DNA of 64,000 bases from positions 124,001 through 188,000 of the forward strand of contig NZ_JACHYN010000009.1 in NCBI RefSeq assembly GCF_014192915.1, in the 5' to 3' direction. Source of the DNA: Azospirillum sp. OGB3. Its GTDB lineage: Bacteria > Pseudomonadota > Alphaproteobacteria > Azospirillales > Azospirillaceae. Made by a program: the position numbers and the translations under genes. Numbering within the stretch: position 1 is the first letter of the stretch; the number at the start of each line of letters is the position of its first letter. Of this stretch, positions 46,657 to 55,763 are shown one piece after another. The notes below the pieces were generated by a model. The model had not been told where the DNA came from. It saw nothing but the letters and a program-made list of their open reading frames with translations, and did no database searches.

Positions 46657-47439
46657 ATGAATGTGCTGATCGTCTTCGCCCATCCCGACCCCCGCTCCCT
46701 CAACGCCGCCCTGCGCGATGCCGCCGTCGCGGAACTGGAGGCGCAGGGCCATACGGTGCGGGTTTCCGACCTCTACGCCATGAACTGGAAGACCGCGGTG
46801 GACCACGCCGACTTCCCCAGCCTCGGCGAGGGGGAGCGCCTGAAGGTGGCCGCCGCCTCCGGCGCCGCCTTCGCGGCCGACGCGCTGACCGACGATGTGA
46901 AGGCCGAGCAGGAGAAGCTGCTGTGGGCCGACGCGCTGATCCTGCAATTCCCGCTCTGGTGGTTCACCATGCCGGCGATCCTCAAGGGCTGGGTTGACCG
47001 CGTCTACGCCTACGGCCTCGCCTATGGCGTCGGCGAGCACAGCGACCGCCGCTGGGGCGACCGCTACGGCGAGGGCCGCTTCGCCGGCAAGCGCGCCATG
47101 CTGGTGGTGACGACGGGCGGCTGGGCCGAGCATTACGCGCCGCGCGGCATCAACGGCCCGATCGACGACCTGCTGTTCCCGATCAACCACGGCATCCTGC
47201 ATTACCCCGGCTACGACGTGCTGCCCCCCTTCGTCGCCTACCGGGTGGACCGCTTCGACGAGACCGGCTTCGCGCAGGCGGCGGAGGGCTTGCGGGAGCG
47301 GATGCGGACGCTGGAGACGACAACGCCGATCCCTTTCCGCCGTCAGAACGGCGGCGACTATGCGATCCCCAGCCTCGAACTCCGCCCGGAACTGGAAGTC
47401 CCCGGCGCGTCCGGCTTCGCCCTGCACCGGACTGCGTGA
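46657..47439 (+). CDS. NAD(P)H dehydrogenase (quinone), flavodoxin-like fold
   Basis: This FAD/FMN enzyme of the NQO1/MdaB/YwrO group reduces quinones by two electrons and so avoids radical formation. The 260-residue product starts with NVLIVFAHPDPRSLNAALRD, has the flavin-binding FPLWWFTMPAILKGWVDRVY core, and the family's C-terminal extension rather than a short 200-residue form. The ATG at 46657 is used; a GTG at 46648 would add three residues. It is divergent from the LysR gene, so induced expression with the MDR quinone reductase is likely. It converges with the DMT gene, three bases away. Confidence 0.9.
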   Translation: MNVLIVFAHPDPRSLNAALRDAAVAELEAQGHTVRVSDLYAMNWKTAVDHADFPSLGEGERLKVAAASGAAFAADALTDDVKAEQEKLLWADALILQFPLWWFTMPAILKGWVDRVYAYGLAYGVGEHSDRRWGDRYGEGRFAGKRAMLVVTTGGWAEHYAPRGINGPIDDLLFPINHGILHYPGYDVLPPFVAYRVDRFDETGFAQAAEGLRERMRTLETTTPIPFRRQNGGDYAIPSLELRPELEVPGASGFALHRTA

Positions 47440-47442
47440 GCG

Positions 47443-47895
47443 CTACAGCCGGATCAGCACGACGCCGAGGATCAGGGAGGCCGCACCGGCCAGCCGGGTC
47501 GGGCTTATCGGCTGCTGCGGCAGGCCGAGCAGACCGACATGGTCGAAGGCGAGCGAGCCGAGCATCTGGCCGACCACGATCAGCGCCAGCACCGTGGCCG
47601 CCCCCAGGCGGGGCACCATCAGGATGGCCGTCCCAATGAACAGCGCGCCGAACAGCCCGCCGGTCCAGGTCACCCACGACCCCACCCCGCTCACCGCTTC
47701 GGCAAGGCGGGGGCCGGGTGCGAGGAGTGCCACCGCCAGCATCGCCAGCATGCCGACGACGTAGCTGACGAACCCCGCCCACCAGGGCGAGCCGAGGTCG
47801 GCGCGCAGGTTGGCGTTCAGGACCTGCTGCAACGCGACGCTGATCCCGGCGCCGATCACCAGGAGATACGAGACGGCGGACAGTGCGGTGGACAT
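47443..47895 (-). CDS. DMT family transporter, DUF606/YdcZ type
   Basis: The 150-residue product has five hydrophobic helices, as in the half-size DUF606 (YdcZ) branch of drug/metabolite transporters. Marks are the NANLRADLGSPWWAGFVSYVVG loop (key SPWWAGFVSY) and ALIVVGQMLGSLAFDHVGLLG. These half proteins often work as pairs; a partner is not visible next to it. It follows the AraC-type gene (108-base gap) on the same strand, so this regulator may control it. The substrate is unknown. Confidence 0.85.
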   Translation of the reverse strand: MSTALSAVSYLLVIGAGISVALQQVLNANLRADLGSPWWAGFVSYVVGMLAMLAVALLAPGPRLAEAVSGVGSWVTWTGGLFGALFIGTAILMVPRLGAATVLALIVVGQMLGSLAFDHVGLLGLPQQPISPTRLAGAASLILGVVLIRL

Positions 47896-48003
47896 GCCAT
47901 GCTCCCAAGAGTGCCTGTGGGCGCGCCGCCGGATCGTGTCCGTGCGGCGCTCTCGGGCGGATGGGTAGCAGGCGGAGCGGCGGCGGTCTGGTACGAATGT
48001 GAC

Positions 48004-48732
48004 CTACCCGGCCCGGTAGCGGCCCGGAGTCACGCCGAAGGCGCGGCGGAAGCAGCGGCCGAGATGGCTCTGGTCGGCAAAGCCGGTGTCCGCCGCGACC
48101 GCCGCGACCGGCTCCCCCGCACGGAGCAGACCCCGCGCCTCGTTCAGCCGCTCCTGAAGCCCGAAGGCGTGCGGCGGCACGCCACGCTCCTTGCGGAAGC
48201 GGCGAGAATAACCCTCGCGGCTCATCCCGGCGCGGTCGGCCGCAGCGGCGACGCCGTCCCACGCTCCGCACCCACCAAGCTCCATCGTGGGGGTCAGCCC
48301 GGTGCCCAAGGAACGGCGGTGCTCCTCGGCGGTCCGCGTCAGGTCGGCCCAGCCCAGCCCGCCCGCCCGCCGCCAGTGCCGGGCCAGCGCGGCGATCAGT
48401 TCCGCAGCGGCGTACAGGCCGGACGGCGTGTAGAGGTTGACGCAGACGACCTCGTCCGCTCCGCACAGCGAGCGGTGCGGCGTTCCCGCCGGAATGTGCA
48501 GCCCCTCACCGGGGCCGGCCTCGCACAGTTCGCCCGCGATGACGAAGCGCCGGCGCCCGGCGAGGACGAAGGTCAGCTGATCCTCGCGATGGAAATGCAC
48601 CGGCAAGGCCACGTCGTGCCCGCGCACCGTCCCCAGCTCGACGATGCCGCCGCCGGCCGGGCGCCAGTAGTCCCAGACGTGCCGGGGATGGCCGGCGGAG
48701 GTCGGCATCGCCGGAAGCGGCAGCGGCGTCAT
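48004..48732 (-). CDS. AraC family regulator
   Basis: This is a DNA-binding regulator of 242 residues with an N-terminal cupin sensor (HVWDYWRPAGGGIVELGTV, HFHREDQLTFVLAGRRRFVI) and a C-terminal double HTH (AAAADRAGMSREGYSRRFRKERG, then VAADTGFADQSHLGRCFRRAFGVTPGRYR). I start at the ATG at 48732; the reading to 48837 is open but not supported. Upstream of the DMT transporter gene on the same strand and divergent from the ABC-F gene, it probably controls the transporter. Confidence 0.88.
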   Translation of the reverse strand: MTPLPLPAMPTSAGHPRHVWDYWRPAGGGIVELGTVRGHDVALPVHFHREDQLTFVLAGRRRFVIAGELCEAGPGEGLHIPAGTPHRSLCGADEVVCVNLYTPSGLYAAAELIAALARHWRRAGGLGWADLTRTAEEHRRSLGTGLTPTMELGGCGAWDGVAAAADRAGMSREGYSRRFRKERGVPPHAFGLQERLNEARGLLRAGEPVAAVAADTGFADQSHLGRCFRRAFGVTPGRYRAG

Positions 48733-48872
48733 GACGGCGGTCCTTCCCATCGAACGGGTTCCGGATTGCGATTTTCGCACGGCACCGATCAGGACTCCAT
48801 CGCACCGCACATCCTGTGGCATAAGAGCCCCCGCCACGCCATGGGAACAACGCCGCAGGAACGCAGCCGCAC

Positions 48873-50492
48873 ATGATCCGCTTCGACAACATCAGCAAGC
48901 AGAATGGTCACCGAATCCTCTTCCTCGAAGCATCGGCGGCGTTGAACCGGGGCGAAAAGATCGGGCTGGTCGGTCCCAACGGGGCGGGCAAGACGACGTT
49001 GTTCCGCATGATCACCGGCGAGGATTTGCCGGACACCGGTCAGGTGGCGATCGAGAAGCAGGCGACCATCGGCTACTTCAACCAGGACGTCGGCGAGATG
49101 TCCGGCCGCTCCGCCGTCGCCGAGGTGATGGACGGCGCCGGCCCGGTCAGCGCCGTCGCCGCGGAGCTGGCCGAGCTGGAAGCCGCCATGGCCGACCCCG
49201 ACCGCGCCGACGAGATGGACGCCATCATCGAGCGCTACGGCGAGGTCCAGGCCCGCTTCGACGAGCTGGGCGGCTACGAGCTGGAGGGCAAGGCGCGCGA
49301 GGTGCTGGCCGGCCTCAGCTTCAGCCAGGAGATGATGGACATGGACGTCGGCATGCTGTCCGGCGGCTGGAAGATGCGCGTGGCGCTGGCCCGCATCCTG
49401 CTGATGCGGCCCGAGGTCATGCTGCTCGACGAACCGAGCAACCATCTGGACATCGAAAGCCTGATCTGGCTGGAAGGCTTCCTGAAGGGCTTCGAGGGCG
49501 CCCTGCTGATGACCTCGCACGACCGCGAGTTCATGAACCGCATCGTCAACAAGATCATCGAGATCGACAGCGGGTCGCTGACCAGCTACTCCGGCGACTA
49601 CGGCTTCTACGAGCGCCAGCGGGCGCTGCGCGAGAAGCAGCAGGAAGCCCAGTTCGAGCGTCAGCAGGCCATGCTGGCCAAGGAGCTGAAGTTCATCGAG
49701 CGCTTCAAGGCCCGCGCCTCGCACGCCAGCCAGGTCCAGAGCCGCGTCAAGAAGCTCGACAAGATCGAGCGGTTCGAGCCGCCGAAGCGCCGCCAGATCG
49801 TGACCTTCGACTTCCCACCGGCCCCGCGCTCCGGCGACGACGTCGCCGTGCTGAAGAACGTGCACAAGGGCTACGGCAGCCGGACCATCTACGAGGGGCT
49901 GGACCTGACGATCCGCCGCAAGGAGCGCTGGTGCGTCATGGGCGTCAACGGCGCCGGCAAATCGACGCTGCTGAAGCTGGTGGCCGGCGCGACCGAACCG
50001 GACAGCGGCACCGTCGCGGTCGGCGGCAGCGTGCGCATGGGCTATTTCTCCCAGCACGCCATGGACCTGCTCGACGGCGACAAGACCATCTTCGAATCGC
50101 TGGAGACCTCCTTTCCGCAGGCGAGCCAGGGGGCCCTGCGCGCACTCGCCGGCTGCTTCGGCTTTTCCGGCGACGACGTCGAGAAGAAGTGCCGCGTCCT
50201 GTCCGGCGGCGAGAAGGCCCGGCTGGTCATGGCGATCATGCTGTTCAACCCGCCCAACTTCCTGGTGCTGGACGAGCCGACCAACCACCTCGACCTCGAC
50301 ACCAAGCAGATGCTGATTTCGGCGCTCGGCGCCTATGAGGGCACGATGCTGTTCGTGTCGCACGACCGCCATTTCCTGGCCGCCCTGTCGAACCGGGTGC
50401 TGGAGCTGACGCCGGAGGGCATCCACCAGTATGGCGGCGGCTACACCGAATATGTGGCGAGCACCGGTCAGGAGGCGCCGGGCATCCACTGA
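48873..50492 (+). CDS. ABC-F family ATPase (translation factor type)
   Basis: ABC-F proteins bind the ribosomal E site and assist translation or protect against antibiotics; they have no membrane domain. The 539-residue product has two ATPase domains, with Walker A GPNGAGKTT (near 34-42) and GVNGAGKST (near 353-361), signatures LSGGWKMRV and LSGGEKARL, and Walker B DEPSNHLD and DEPTNHLD. Between them is a charged linker with the P-site tRNA-interacting motif region (QAMLAKELKFIERFKARASH). The first-domain N-terminus and linker length fit the Uup/EttA/YbiT group, but the subtype is not certain. Confidence 0.93.
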   Translation: MIRFDNISKQNGHRILFLEASAALNRGEKIGLVGPNGAGKTTLFRMITGEDLPDTGQVAIEKQATIGYFNQDVGEMSGRSAVAEVMDGAGPVSAVAAELAELEAAMADPDRADEMDAIIERYGEVQARFDELGGYELEGKAREVLAGLSFSQEMMDMDVGMLSGGWKMRVALARILLMRPEVMLLDEPSNHLDIESLIWLEGFLKGFEGALLMTSHDREFMNRIVNKIIEIDSGSLTSYSGDYGFYERQRALREKQQEAQFERQQAMLAKELKFIERFKARASHASQVQSRVKKLDKIERFEPPKRRQIVTFDFPPAPRSGDDVAVLKNVHKGYGSRTIYEGLDLTIRRKERWCVMGVNGAGKSTLLKLVAGATEPDSGTVAVGGSVRMGYFSQHAMDLLDGDKTIFESLETSFPQASQGALRALAGCFGFSGDDVEKKCRVLSGGEKARLVMAIMLFNPPNFLVLDEPTNHLDLDTKQMLISALGAYEGTMLFVSHDRHFLAALSNRVLELTPEGIHQYGGGYTEYVASTGQEAPGIH

Positions 50493-51042
50493 CAGAACTC
50501 TCTCCCCCTGGGGGCGGGCGTCCACACTGCGTGTGTTGCTGTGGTCCCGTTTGAGCGGCTCTTGGCGTCCTGTGGCCTTGGGACGGGGGACAGGAGGTGC
50601 TTCCGGGGCGGCATGGCGGGAGCCGGGGCGGAGAGTTCCGCCCGCCCTGCTTTCAGCGCATCCCCGCGGTGCGCGGGCCGGTCGATCCTGGCGATTGAGG
50701 GCACCGGTGGCGTGATCGCAGGGCGGCGAGGGTGCACGCCATGGAAATCCGGGGTCCGTCGTGACGCTCCGGGACTGGCTCAATGTCCGGGCGGCGAAGC
50801 GCGGCGTTGCTTGGCCGCACATCGCGCGAAGCCACGGGCCTGGGACGGGAGAGGGCAACCAGGAGCCGGACAAGACTGTTCCGATCCCCCCTCCCCGTCG
50901 CTTGACAAACTGTTATATCAGCGGTAACCGATACGTCTCTAAACCTTATGGTTTGGATGGGTATAGGTGGTTCGGGGCGTCGGAGGGAAGTCCATAACAA
51001 TAAGCGTCCCGATCCACCTTCTCCCCCTCCGGATTGAGACTC
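50493..51042. other. Intergenic region with orphan promoter-like element
   Basis: This 550-base gap follows the ABC-F gene and precedes the DUF1656 stop on the minus strand. I see no convincing gene; open frames at 50541-50927 (+) and 50653-51000 (-) are biased and unconserved-looking. At 50902-50930 there is TTGACA, a 17-base spacer and TAACCG, followed by AAACC-TTAT-GGTTT (50941-50954), a short stem-loop. It reads on the plus strand, where no gene follows. Confidence 0.4.
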
Positions 51043-51249
51043 CTACCGCAACCAGGCGGTCAGCGCCGTCAGCGCGCTCAGCACCAGCACATAGAGCGCC
51101 AGATCGAACAGCGGCGGGTGCCACACCCAACCGTAGAATCCCACCGCCCGCAGGCCGCGGCGCAGCAGGCCCGAGACGAACCAGGCCGCGATCGCCAGGA
51201 TCAGCAGCGGGGGGATGAACAGCCCGTAGATGTCGATCTCGCCGATCAT
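51043..51249 (-). CDS. DUF1656 small membrane protein (AaeX type)
   Basis: The 68-residue product has two hydrophobic helices (about 10-28 and 46-64) joined by a basic turn ending in FYGWVWHPPLFDLALYV, the DUF1656 pattern. In E. coli the equivalent AaeX is the first gene of aaeXAB; here it is last, after the FUSC gene. Its start overlaps the FUSC stop as ATGA. It is a component of the efflux operon with unknown individual role. Confidence 0.85.
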   Translation of the reverse strand: MIGEIDIYGLFIPPLLILAIAAWFVSGLLRRGLRAVGFYGWVWHPPLFDLALYVLVLSALTALTAWLR

Positions 51250-53318
51250 GCGGTCACCGGTTCGCGGAGCGATTCGCTGGAGGGGTCGGGGGCGGCGAAG
51301 GTCAGGTGCGGGAACAGCGCGCGGCGCAAGCCCGCCAGCGCGATCACCGCGCGGTCGCGCTCCGCCGACCGCGGCTCGGCCGACAGGTTGGACAGGGCGG
51401 CGTCCATCATCGGCAGGACCTCCGCCGGGGGCGTGCCGAGGCGGCGGCTGGACAGGCCGCGGAAATGCTGCCCGACCGCGCCCAGCAGCCGGGCCACATG
51501 GGGCGCCGCCGGGCCGCCCAGCGCGCGGCGGGCGCGCTGAAGCTCTGCCACGTTCAGACCGACGCGCAGGTCGTTCACCGCGTCCGCCGCCGCCAGATCC
51601 TGCTGCGGACCGGCCAGCGCCAGACGGGAGGAGAGCAGACCCACACGGTCGAGCATCCGGTTCTCGAAGCTGCCCACCGGAATGCCGGAACGGGCGGCGG
51701 TCATCGCCGCGATCTCGGTCCAGCCGGCGCGGAGCAGGCGCCGGGCGCTCCAGGCCGCGCCGACCGAGCGGCAGAGCTGGGTGACCAGCAGCGCCGTGGC
51801 GATGCCCACCACCTGCGCGACGTTGCTGTTCAGGAAGGAGGCGAAATCCCCCGTCCCGAGGTCGAGGAGGCTGAGCGAGCCGACCACCCCCATCAGCAGC
51901 GCCATCGCCTTGCCCATGGTCGCCGGCCGCGCCACGAAGACCCCCAGCGTCAGGAAGGTCGGGGCGAGACCGAGCACCAGCATGGGGAAGCTGTCGAAGG
52001 ACGGCAGCACGACCAGCAGGTAGAAGGCGGCCAGCGGCACCGACAGCAGGGTGAAGACCAGGAACAGCCGGATGCCCGGTGCGGGATCGTCCAGCGAGGC
52101 GAAGAAGCAGCAGAAAACCGCCGTCATCATCGCCGCCGCCGATCCCGATGACCACCCCGTGCCGATCCAGAAGGCGCAGACCGCCGCGATCCCGAGAAGC
52201 GCCGCGAAGCCCGACCACAACGCCATGCCGGCGTCCAGATGGAAGACGTCGCGCGAGCGGCGGCGGGTCAGCGGGTCGAGGCGCTCCGGCAGGCTGCTCT
52301 TGCCGTCGCGGATGTGCGCCCGCAGGTCGCGGCAGTCCTGATGGATGTCGACCAGCGACCGCAGCCGGGTCAGCAGGTTGAGAAGCGTCGCCTCCTTCCA
52401 GCCGGTGTCCGCGCCGATGGCCGGGGACAGCCGGGCGATCTCCGCGCGCAGGCGGTCGGCGCCGCCCCCCTCGTCATCACCGGCCACCCAGCGGTCGAGA
52501 TCGGCCAGCAGGGCGGAGACCTCGGCGGGCAGTTGGCCGCGCAGGGCGTCCAACCGATCCTCGATGCCGGCGGTCAGCGGCAGCAGATAGGCCATGCGGT
52601 CCTGCATCGCCCGCACCGCCCGCGTCATCCAGCGCACGTCGGACGTGTCGTAGGGCAGATGGGTCGCCATGACGCGCAGTTCGGTGATGTCGCGGGCCAG
52701 CTTCTGGCGCTCCTGCGCGTTGGCAGCGCCCTCCGGCGCCGTCTCGCGCGACAGGGCCTCGCGCGTCCAGCGCTCCGCGTCGCGCAGCGTGGCGTCCAGC
52801 CGGCCGAGCAGCGCCGGCCCGACGCTCTGCGGGAAGACCACGCTGTGCACCACGGTGGCGCAGAGGATGCCGATCAGGATCTCCTCGACGCGGGCCAGCC
52901 CGGTGTCGAAGATGGTCGACGGGTCGGTCACCGCGGGAAAGCCGATCAGGCCGATGGTGTAGCCGGCCAGCATGAACAGATAGCTGCGCGGCGTGCGGTC
53001 GAGCAGCGAGATGAACAGGCAGACCGCCACCCACAGCCCCAGCGCCAAGGTCAGCAGCTCCGGCGAATCGGCCAAAGCCGGCACCAGGGCGATGGCCCCG
53101 GCGCAGCCCAGCGCTGTCCCGGCGACGCGGAAGACCGCCTTCGACCGCACCGCCCCCGACAGCGGGCCGGAGACGATGTAGGCGGTCGCCATCGCCCAGA
53201 AGGGCCGCGGCAGTCCCATGGAGAAGGCGATGTAGAGCGCCGCCATGGCCGCCGCGAAGGCCTTGACCGAGAACAGCGCCTCGTTCAGCGAGACCAGCGT
53301 GAAGGCGGGAGTCTTCAT
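51246..53318 (-). CDS. aaeB: FUSC family aromatic acid exporter (AaeB-like)
   Basis: This is an inner-membrane pump, probably for hydroxylated aromatic carboxylic acids or other toxic compounds. The 690-residue product has two halves, each with about five or six membrane helices (first half starting MKTPAFTLVSLNEALFSVKA, second near 370-520) separated by hydrophilic domains, as in the AaeB/YccS/FUSC family. Its start overlaps the HlyD-type gene by ATGA and its stop overlaps the DUF1656 gene, so all three are made together. Confidence 0.9.
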   Translation of the reverse strand: MKTPAFTLVSLNEALFSVKAFAAAMAALYIAFSMGLPRPFWAMATAYIVSGPLSGAVRSKAVFRVAGTALGCAGAIALVPALADSPELLTLALGLWVAVCLFISLLDRTPRSYLFMLAGYTIGLIGFPAVTDPSTIFDTGLARVEEILIGILCATVVHSVVFPQSVGPALLGRLDATLRDAERWTREALSRETAPEGAANAQERQKLARDITELRVMATHLPYDTSDVRWMTRAVRAMQDRMAYLLPLTAGIEDRLDALRGQLPAEVSALLADLDRWVAGDDEGGGADRLRAEIARLSPAIGADTGWKEATLLNLLTRLRSLVDIHQDCRDLRAHIRDGKSSLPERLDPLTRRRSRDVFHLDAGMALWSGFAALLGIAAVCAFWIGTGWSSGSAAAMMTAVFCCFFASLDDPAPGIRLFLVFTLLSVPLAAFYLLVVLPSFDSFPMLVLGLAPTFLTLGVFVARPATMGKAMALLMGVVGSLSLLDLGTGDFASFLNSNVAQVVGIATALLVTQLCRSVGAAWSARRLLRAGWTEIAAMTAARSGIPVGSFENRMLDRVGLLSSRLALAGPQQDLAAADAVNDLRVGLNVAELQRARRALGGPAAPHVARLLGAVGQHFRGLSSRRLGTPPAEVLPMMDAALSNLSAEPRSAERDRAVIALAGLRRALFPHLTFAAPDPSSESLREPVTA

Positions 53319-54220
53319 TGCCCGGCCACCCGCTCGGCGGGCGCCCCCTGCTCGGTCTCCCGCACCACCTCGACGGTCACGGTGCGCCCGGCGACGAGGT
53401 CACGGGGGTCGGGCACCCGCTCCAGCGCGACGCGCACGGGAATGCGCTGGGCCAGACGGACCCAGTTGAAGGTCGGGTTGACGTTGGGCAGCAGGCCGGT
53501 GCCTTCGGTGCGGTCGCGGTCCACGATGGCGTGGGTCACGCTGTCCACCCGGCCGGTCAGCCGCTCCGGCTCGCCCATGATGGTGACGCGGACCGGGTCG
53601 CCGACGCGGATGCGCGGCAGCTTGGTCTCCTCGAAATAACCGACGACGTAGAAGGAATGGCGGTCGATCACCGCGACCACCGGCTGGCCCGCCGTCACGT
53701 AGTTGCCGGCCTTGAGCTGGAGGTTGGTGACGAAGCCGTCCACCGTCGCCCGCACCTCCGTGCGCTCCAGGTTGAAGCGGGCGAGGTCGAGCGCCGCCTC
53801 CATCTGGCGGGCGGCGGCGGCGGCCTTCGCCTGCGCGGCGGCGACCTCCTGCCGCTGGGCGGTGGAGACGACGTTGTTGCCGAGCTGCGCGTAGCGGTCG
53901 GCCTCGGCCTTGCGGAAGGACAGCTCGGCGCGCGCGCTCTCCAGGTTGGCCTCGGCCTGATCGACGGCGAGGCGGTAGCGGCTGGGGTCCACGACGAACA
54001 GGACGTCGCCCTTGCGAACCTCCTGGTTGTCGATGACCCGCACCTCGGTCACCAGACCGGCGACGTCGGAGGACACCTGCACCACGTCGGCCCGCACCCG
54101 CCCGTCGCGGGTCCAGGGTTCGTTCATGTAGTAGTCCCACAGCCACCAGCCGCCGCCGACGGCGCCCAGCGTGACGGCCAGCGTGACCGTGATCCGAATG
54201 AGGAGGGAGAAGAGTTTCAC
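53315..54220 (-). CDS. aaeA: HlyD-type periplasmic adaptor (AaeA-like)
   Basis: This is the membrane fusion protein of the FUSC efflux system. The 301-residue product has an N-terminal helix (about 5-25), a lipoyl half (VRADVVQVSSDVAGLVTEVRVID, key parts around 44-66), an Ala/Glu-rich coiled coil, the second half (VRATVDGFVTNLQLKAGNYV), and a barrel strand FYVVGYFEETKLPRIRVGDPV. The closest analogue is E. coli AaeA. It follows marR (90-base gap) and overlaps the FUSC gene by ATGA. Confidence 0.9.
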   Translation of the reverse strand: MKLFSLLIRITVTLAVTLGAVGGGWWLWDYYMNEPWTRDGRVRADVVQVSSDVAGLVTEVRVIDNQEVRKGDVLFVVDPSRYRLAVDQAEANLESARAELSFRKAEADRYAQLGNNVVSTAQRQEVAAAQAKAAAAARQMEAALDLARFNLERTEVRATVDGFVTNLQLKAGNYVTAGQPVVAVIDRHSFYVVGYFEETKLPRIRVGDPVRVTIMGEPERLTGRVDSVTHAIVDRDRTEGTGLLPNVNPTFNWVRLAQRIPVRVALERVPDPRDLVAGRTVTVEVVRETEQGAPAERVAGQ

Positions 54221-54310
54221 CGTGATTCGTCCTTGCGCTCCACCGGCGCGGCCGGGAGCGATCGTTCCGTGTCCCGCCGCTGCGGGACGCGCTGCTGTGT
54301 AGAACCGCCG

Positions 54311-54787
54311 TCAGCCCTTCATGGCTCGGGCGTTTGACTCAATCGCCGCCATGACGCGCACAGCACCCGCGATCTCCGGGCCGGAGGCCCCCTGGAGCAG
54401 GCGGCGGCGCACGTCGTTCAGCGCGGCGTTGACGCGGGCCAGCAGGTCGCGGCCCTGGTCGGTCAGGTGCAGGGTCTTGGCCCGCCGGTCGTCCGGGGCC
54501 TCCCGGCGTTCGACCAGCTTCGCGGCTTCCAAGCTGTCGAGCAGCCGGACCAGCGACGGCCCCTCCACCCCCATCTCCTCGGCCAGCTCGCGCTGGCGCA
54601 TCCCGTCGCCGAGTTCGTTGAGGAGCATCAGCGGCGAGATGACGGAAGAGGAAAAACCGCTCTCCGCCAGCACCTTGTTCGCCTCGCGCCGCCACAGATG
54701 GGCGGCGCGGAACAGATGGATGCCGAAGTTGGACGGAAAGTCCGGAGCGGGGCTTGGGGCGGGCGTGGACGGGTCGTTCGATTGCAT
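54311..54787 (-). CDS. MarR family repressor of the FUSC efflux operon
   Basis: The 158-residue product is a winged-helix MarR protein (HTH around 70-95: MRQRELAEEMGVEGPSLVRL, wing EAPDDRRAKTLHLTDQGRDL). It is the first gene on the minus strand before the HlyD-FUSC-DUF1656 genes and is likely autoregulated with them. An ATAGC/GCTAT dyad and a promoter-like pair sit immediately before its start; a transcript from there would be almost leaderless. The effector is probably an aromatic compound, by family and context. Confidence 0.88.
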   Translation of the reverse strand: MQSNDPSTPAPSPAPDFPSNFGIHLFRAAHLWRREANKVLAESGFSSSVISPLMLLNELGDGMRQRELAEEMGVEGPSLVRLLDSLEAAKLVERREAPDDRRAKTLHLTDQGRDLLARVNAALNDVRRRLLQGASGPEIAGAVRVMAAIESNARAMKG

Positions 54788-54793
54788 GCCTAT

Positions 54794-54822
54794 TTAATAG
54801 CTTTGCTATCTATTTTCGGCAA
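54794..54822 (-). promoter_or_regulatory. Promoter and MarR operator before marR
   Basis: On the minus strand TTGCCG (54817-54822) and TATTAA (54794-54799) have a 17-base spacer. Between them lies the palindrome ATAGC-TTT-GCTAT (54797-54809), overlapping the -10. The -10 ends only six bases before the start codon, so the RNA would start at or next to the ATG. Assignment is inferred. Confidence 0.5.
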
Positions 54823-54844
54823 GGTGCCCCACCCCGCCGCTCGG

Positions 54845-55744
54845 TCATTGCAGGCATGCGCGCATCCGCGGCGTCATGTGATCGAGAAAGGCGCGCACCC
54901 GGTGCGGCACCCGTTCCCGCCCGGTGTAGACGGCGTGGATCTCCTCGCGGTCGACCAGCACGTCGTCGAGCACGCTGACCAGCCGCCCGGCGGCGAGGTC
55001 GGCGCGGATATGGTACTCGGCCAGCCGTGCCAGCCCGAGGCCGAGCAGGGCCATGTGGCGCACCGTCTCGCCGTTGTTGGCGACGATGCGCGTGTCGATC
55101 TCGCGGTCGACCAGCCGCCCGCCGGACTTCAGCGGCCAGACCGCGGCGGCGCGGCGGAAGTTGAAGCCCAGGCAGTCGTGACGCTCCAGATCGGCGGCGC
55201 TCTCCGGCCGGCCCTTGCGCTCCAGATAGTCCGGCGACGCCACGATCCGCCGCCGCACGTCGCCCAGCCGCACCGCCAGCAACGCCGAGTCGGACAGCCG
55301 CCCAGCGCGGAAGGCCACGTCGGTCCGCGCCGCGTAGAGGTCCACCACCTCGTCGGTCAGGGTCAGGTCCAGACGGATGCCGGGATAGGCCCGCGTGAAG
55401 TCGGGCAGCAGCGGCAGCAGGCAATGCCGCCCAAAGGGCACCGACACGCTGACGCGGATCGTCCCGGTGGGCGAACGGGCGCCGCCCGCCACTTCCGCCT
55501 CCATGGCGTCGAGGTCGCCCAGCAGGCTCTCGGCCCGCTCGCGGTACAGTTCGCCCTCCGCGGTCAGGCGCAGCCGGCGGGTGGAGCGTTCGACCAGCCG
55601 CACGCCGAGCCGCTCCTCCAGCCGGGTCACCAGCTTGGCGGTGGAGGACGGGGTCATGCCGACCTCGCGCCCGGCGGCGCTGAAGCTGCCCAGCGCCGCG
55701 ACGCGCAGGAAGACCCTCATGTCCCAGGCCCGGCTGTCGCTCAT
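54845..55744 (-). CDS. LysR regulator divergent from MFS gene
   Basis: This is a LysR-type regulator of 299 residues. The HTH occupies about 5-62 (MRVFLRVAALGSFSAAGREV, GMTPSSTAKLVTRLEERLGV) and the effector domain follows with the CrgA-type pattern LGFNFRRAAAVWPL. I start at the ATG at 55744; the reading to 55831 would overlap the operator region. It is divergent from an MFS exporter gene (129-base gap) with a strong dyad between them, so it probably controls the exporter. The inducer is unknown. Confidence 0.88.
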   Translation of the reverse strand: MSDSRAWDMRVFLRVAALGSFSAAGREVGMTPSSTAKLVTRLEERLGVRLVERSTRRLRLTAEGELYRERAESLLGDLDAMEAEVAGGARSPTGTIRVSVSVPFGRHCLLPLLPDFTRAYPGIRLDLTLTDEVVDLYAARTDVAFRAGRLSDSALLAVRLGDVRRRIVASPDYLERKGRPESAADLERHDCLGFNFRRAAAVWPLKSGGRLVDREIDTRIVANNGETVRHMALLGLGLARLAEYHIRADLAAGRLVSVLDDVLVDREEIHAVYTGRERVPHRVRAFLDHMTPRMRACLQ

Positions 55745-55763
55745 CCTGTCCGCCCTTTCGTCG

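Noticed and set aside
50541..50927. Open frame of 128 codons in the gap after the ABC-F gene
   Set aside because: It has no ribosome site, an Arg/Gly/Pro-biased composition and no similarity that I can recognise.
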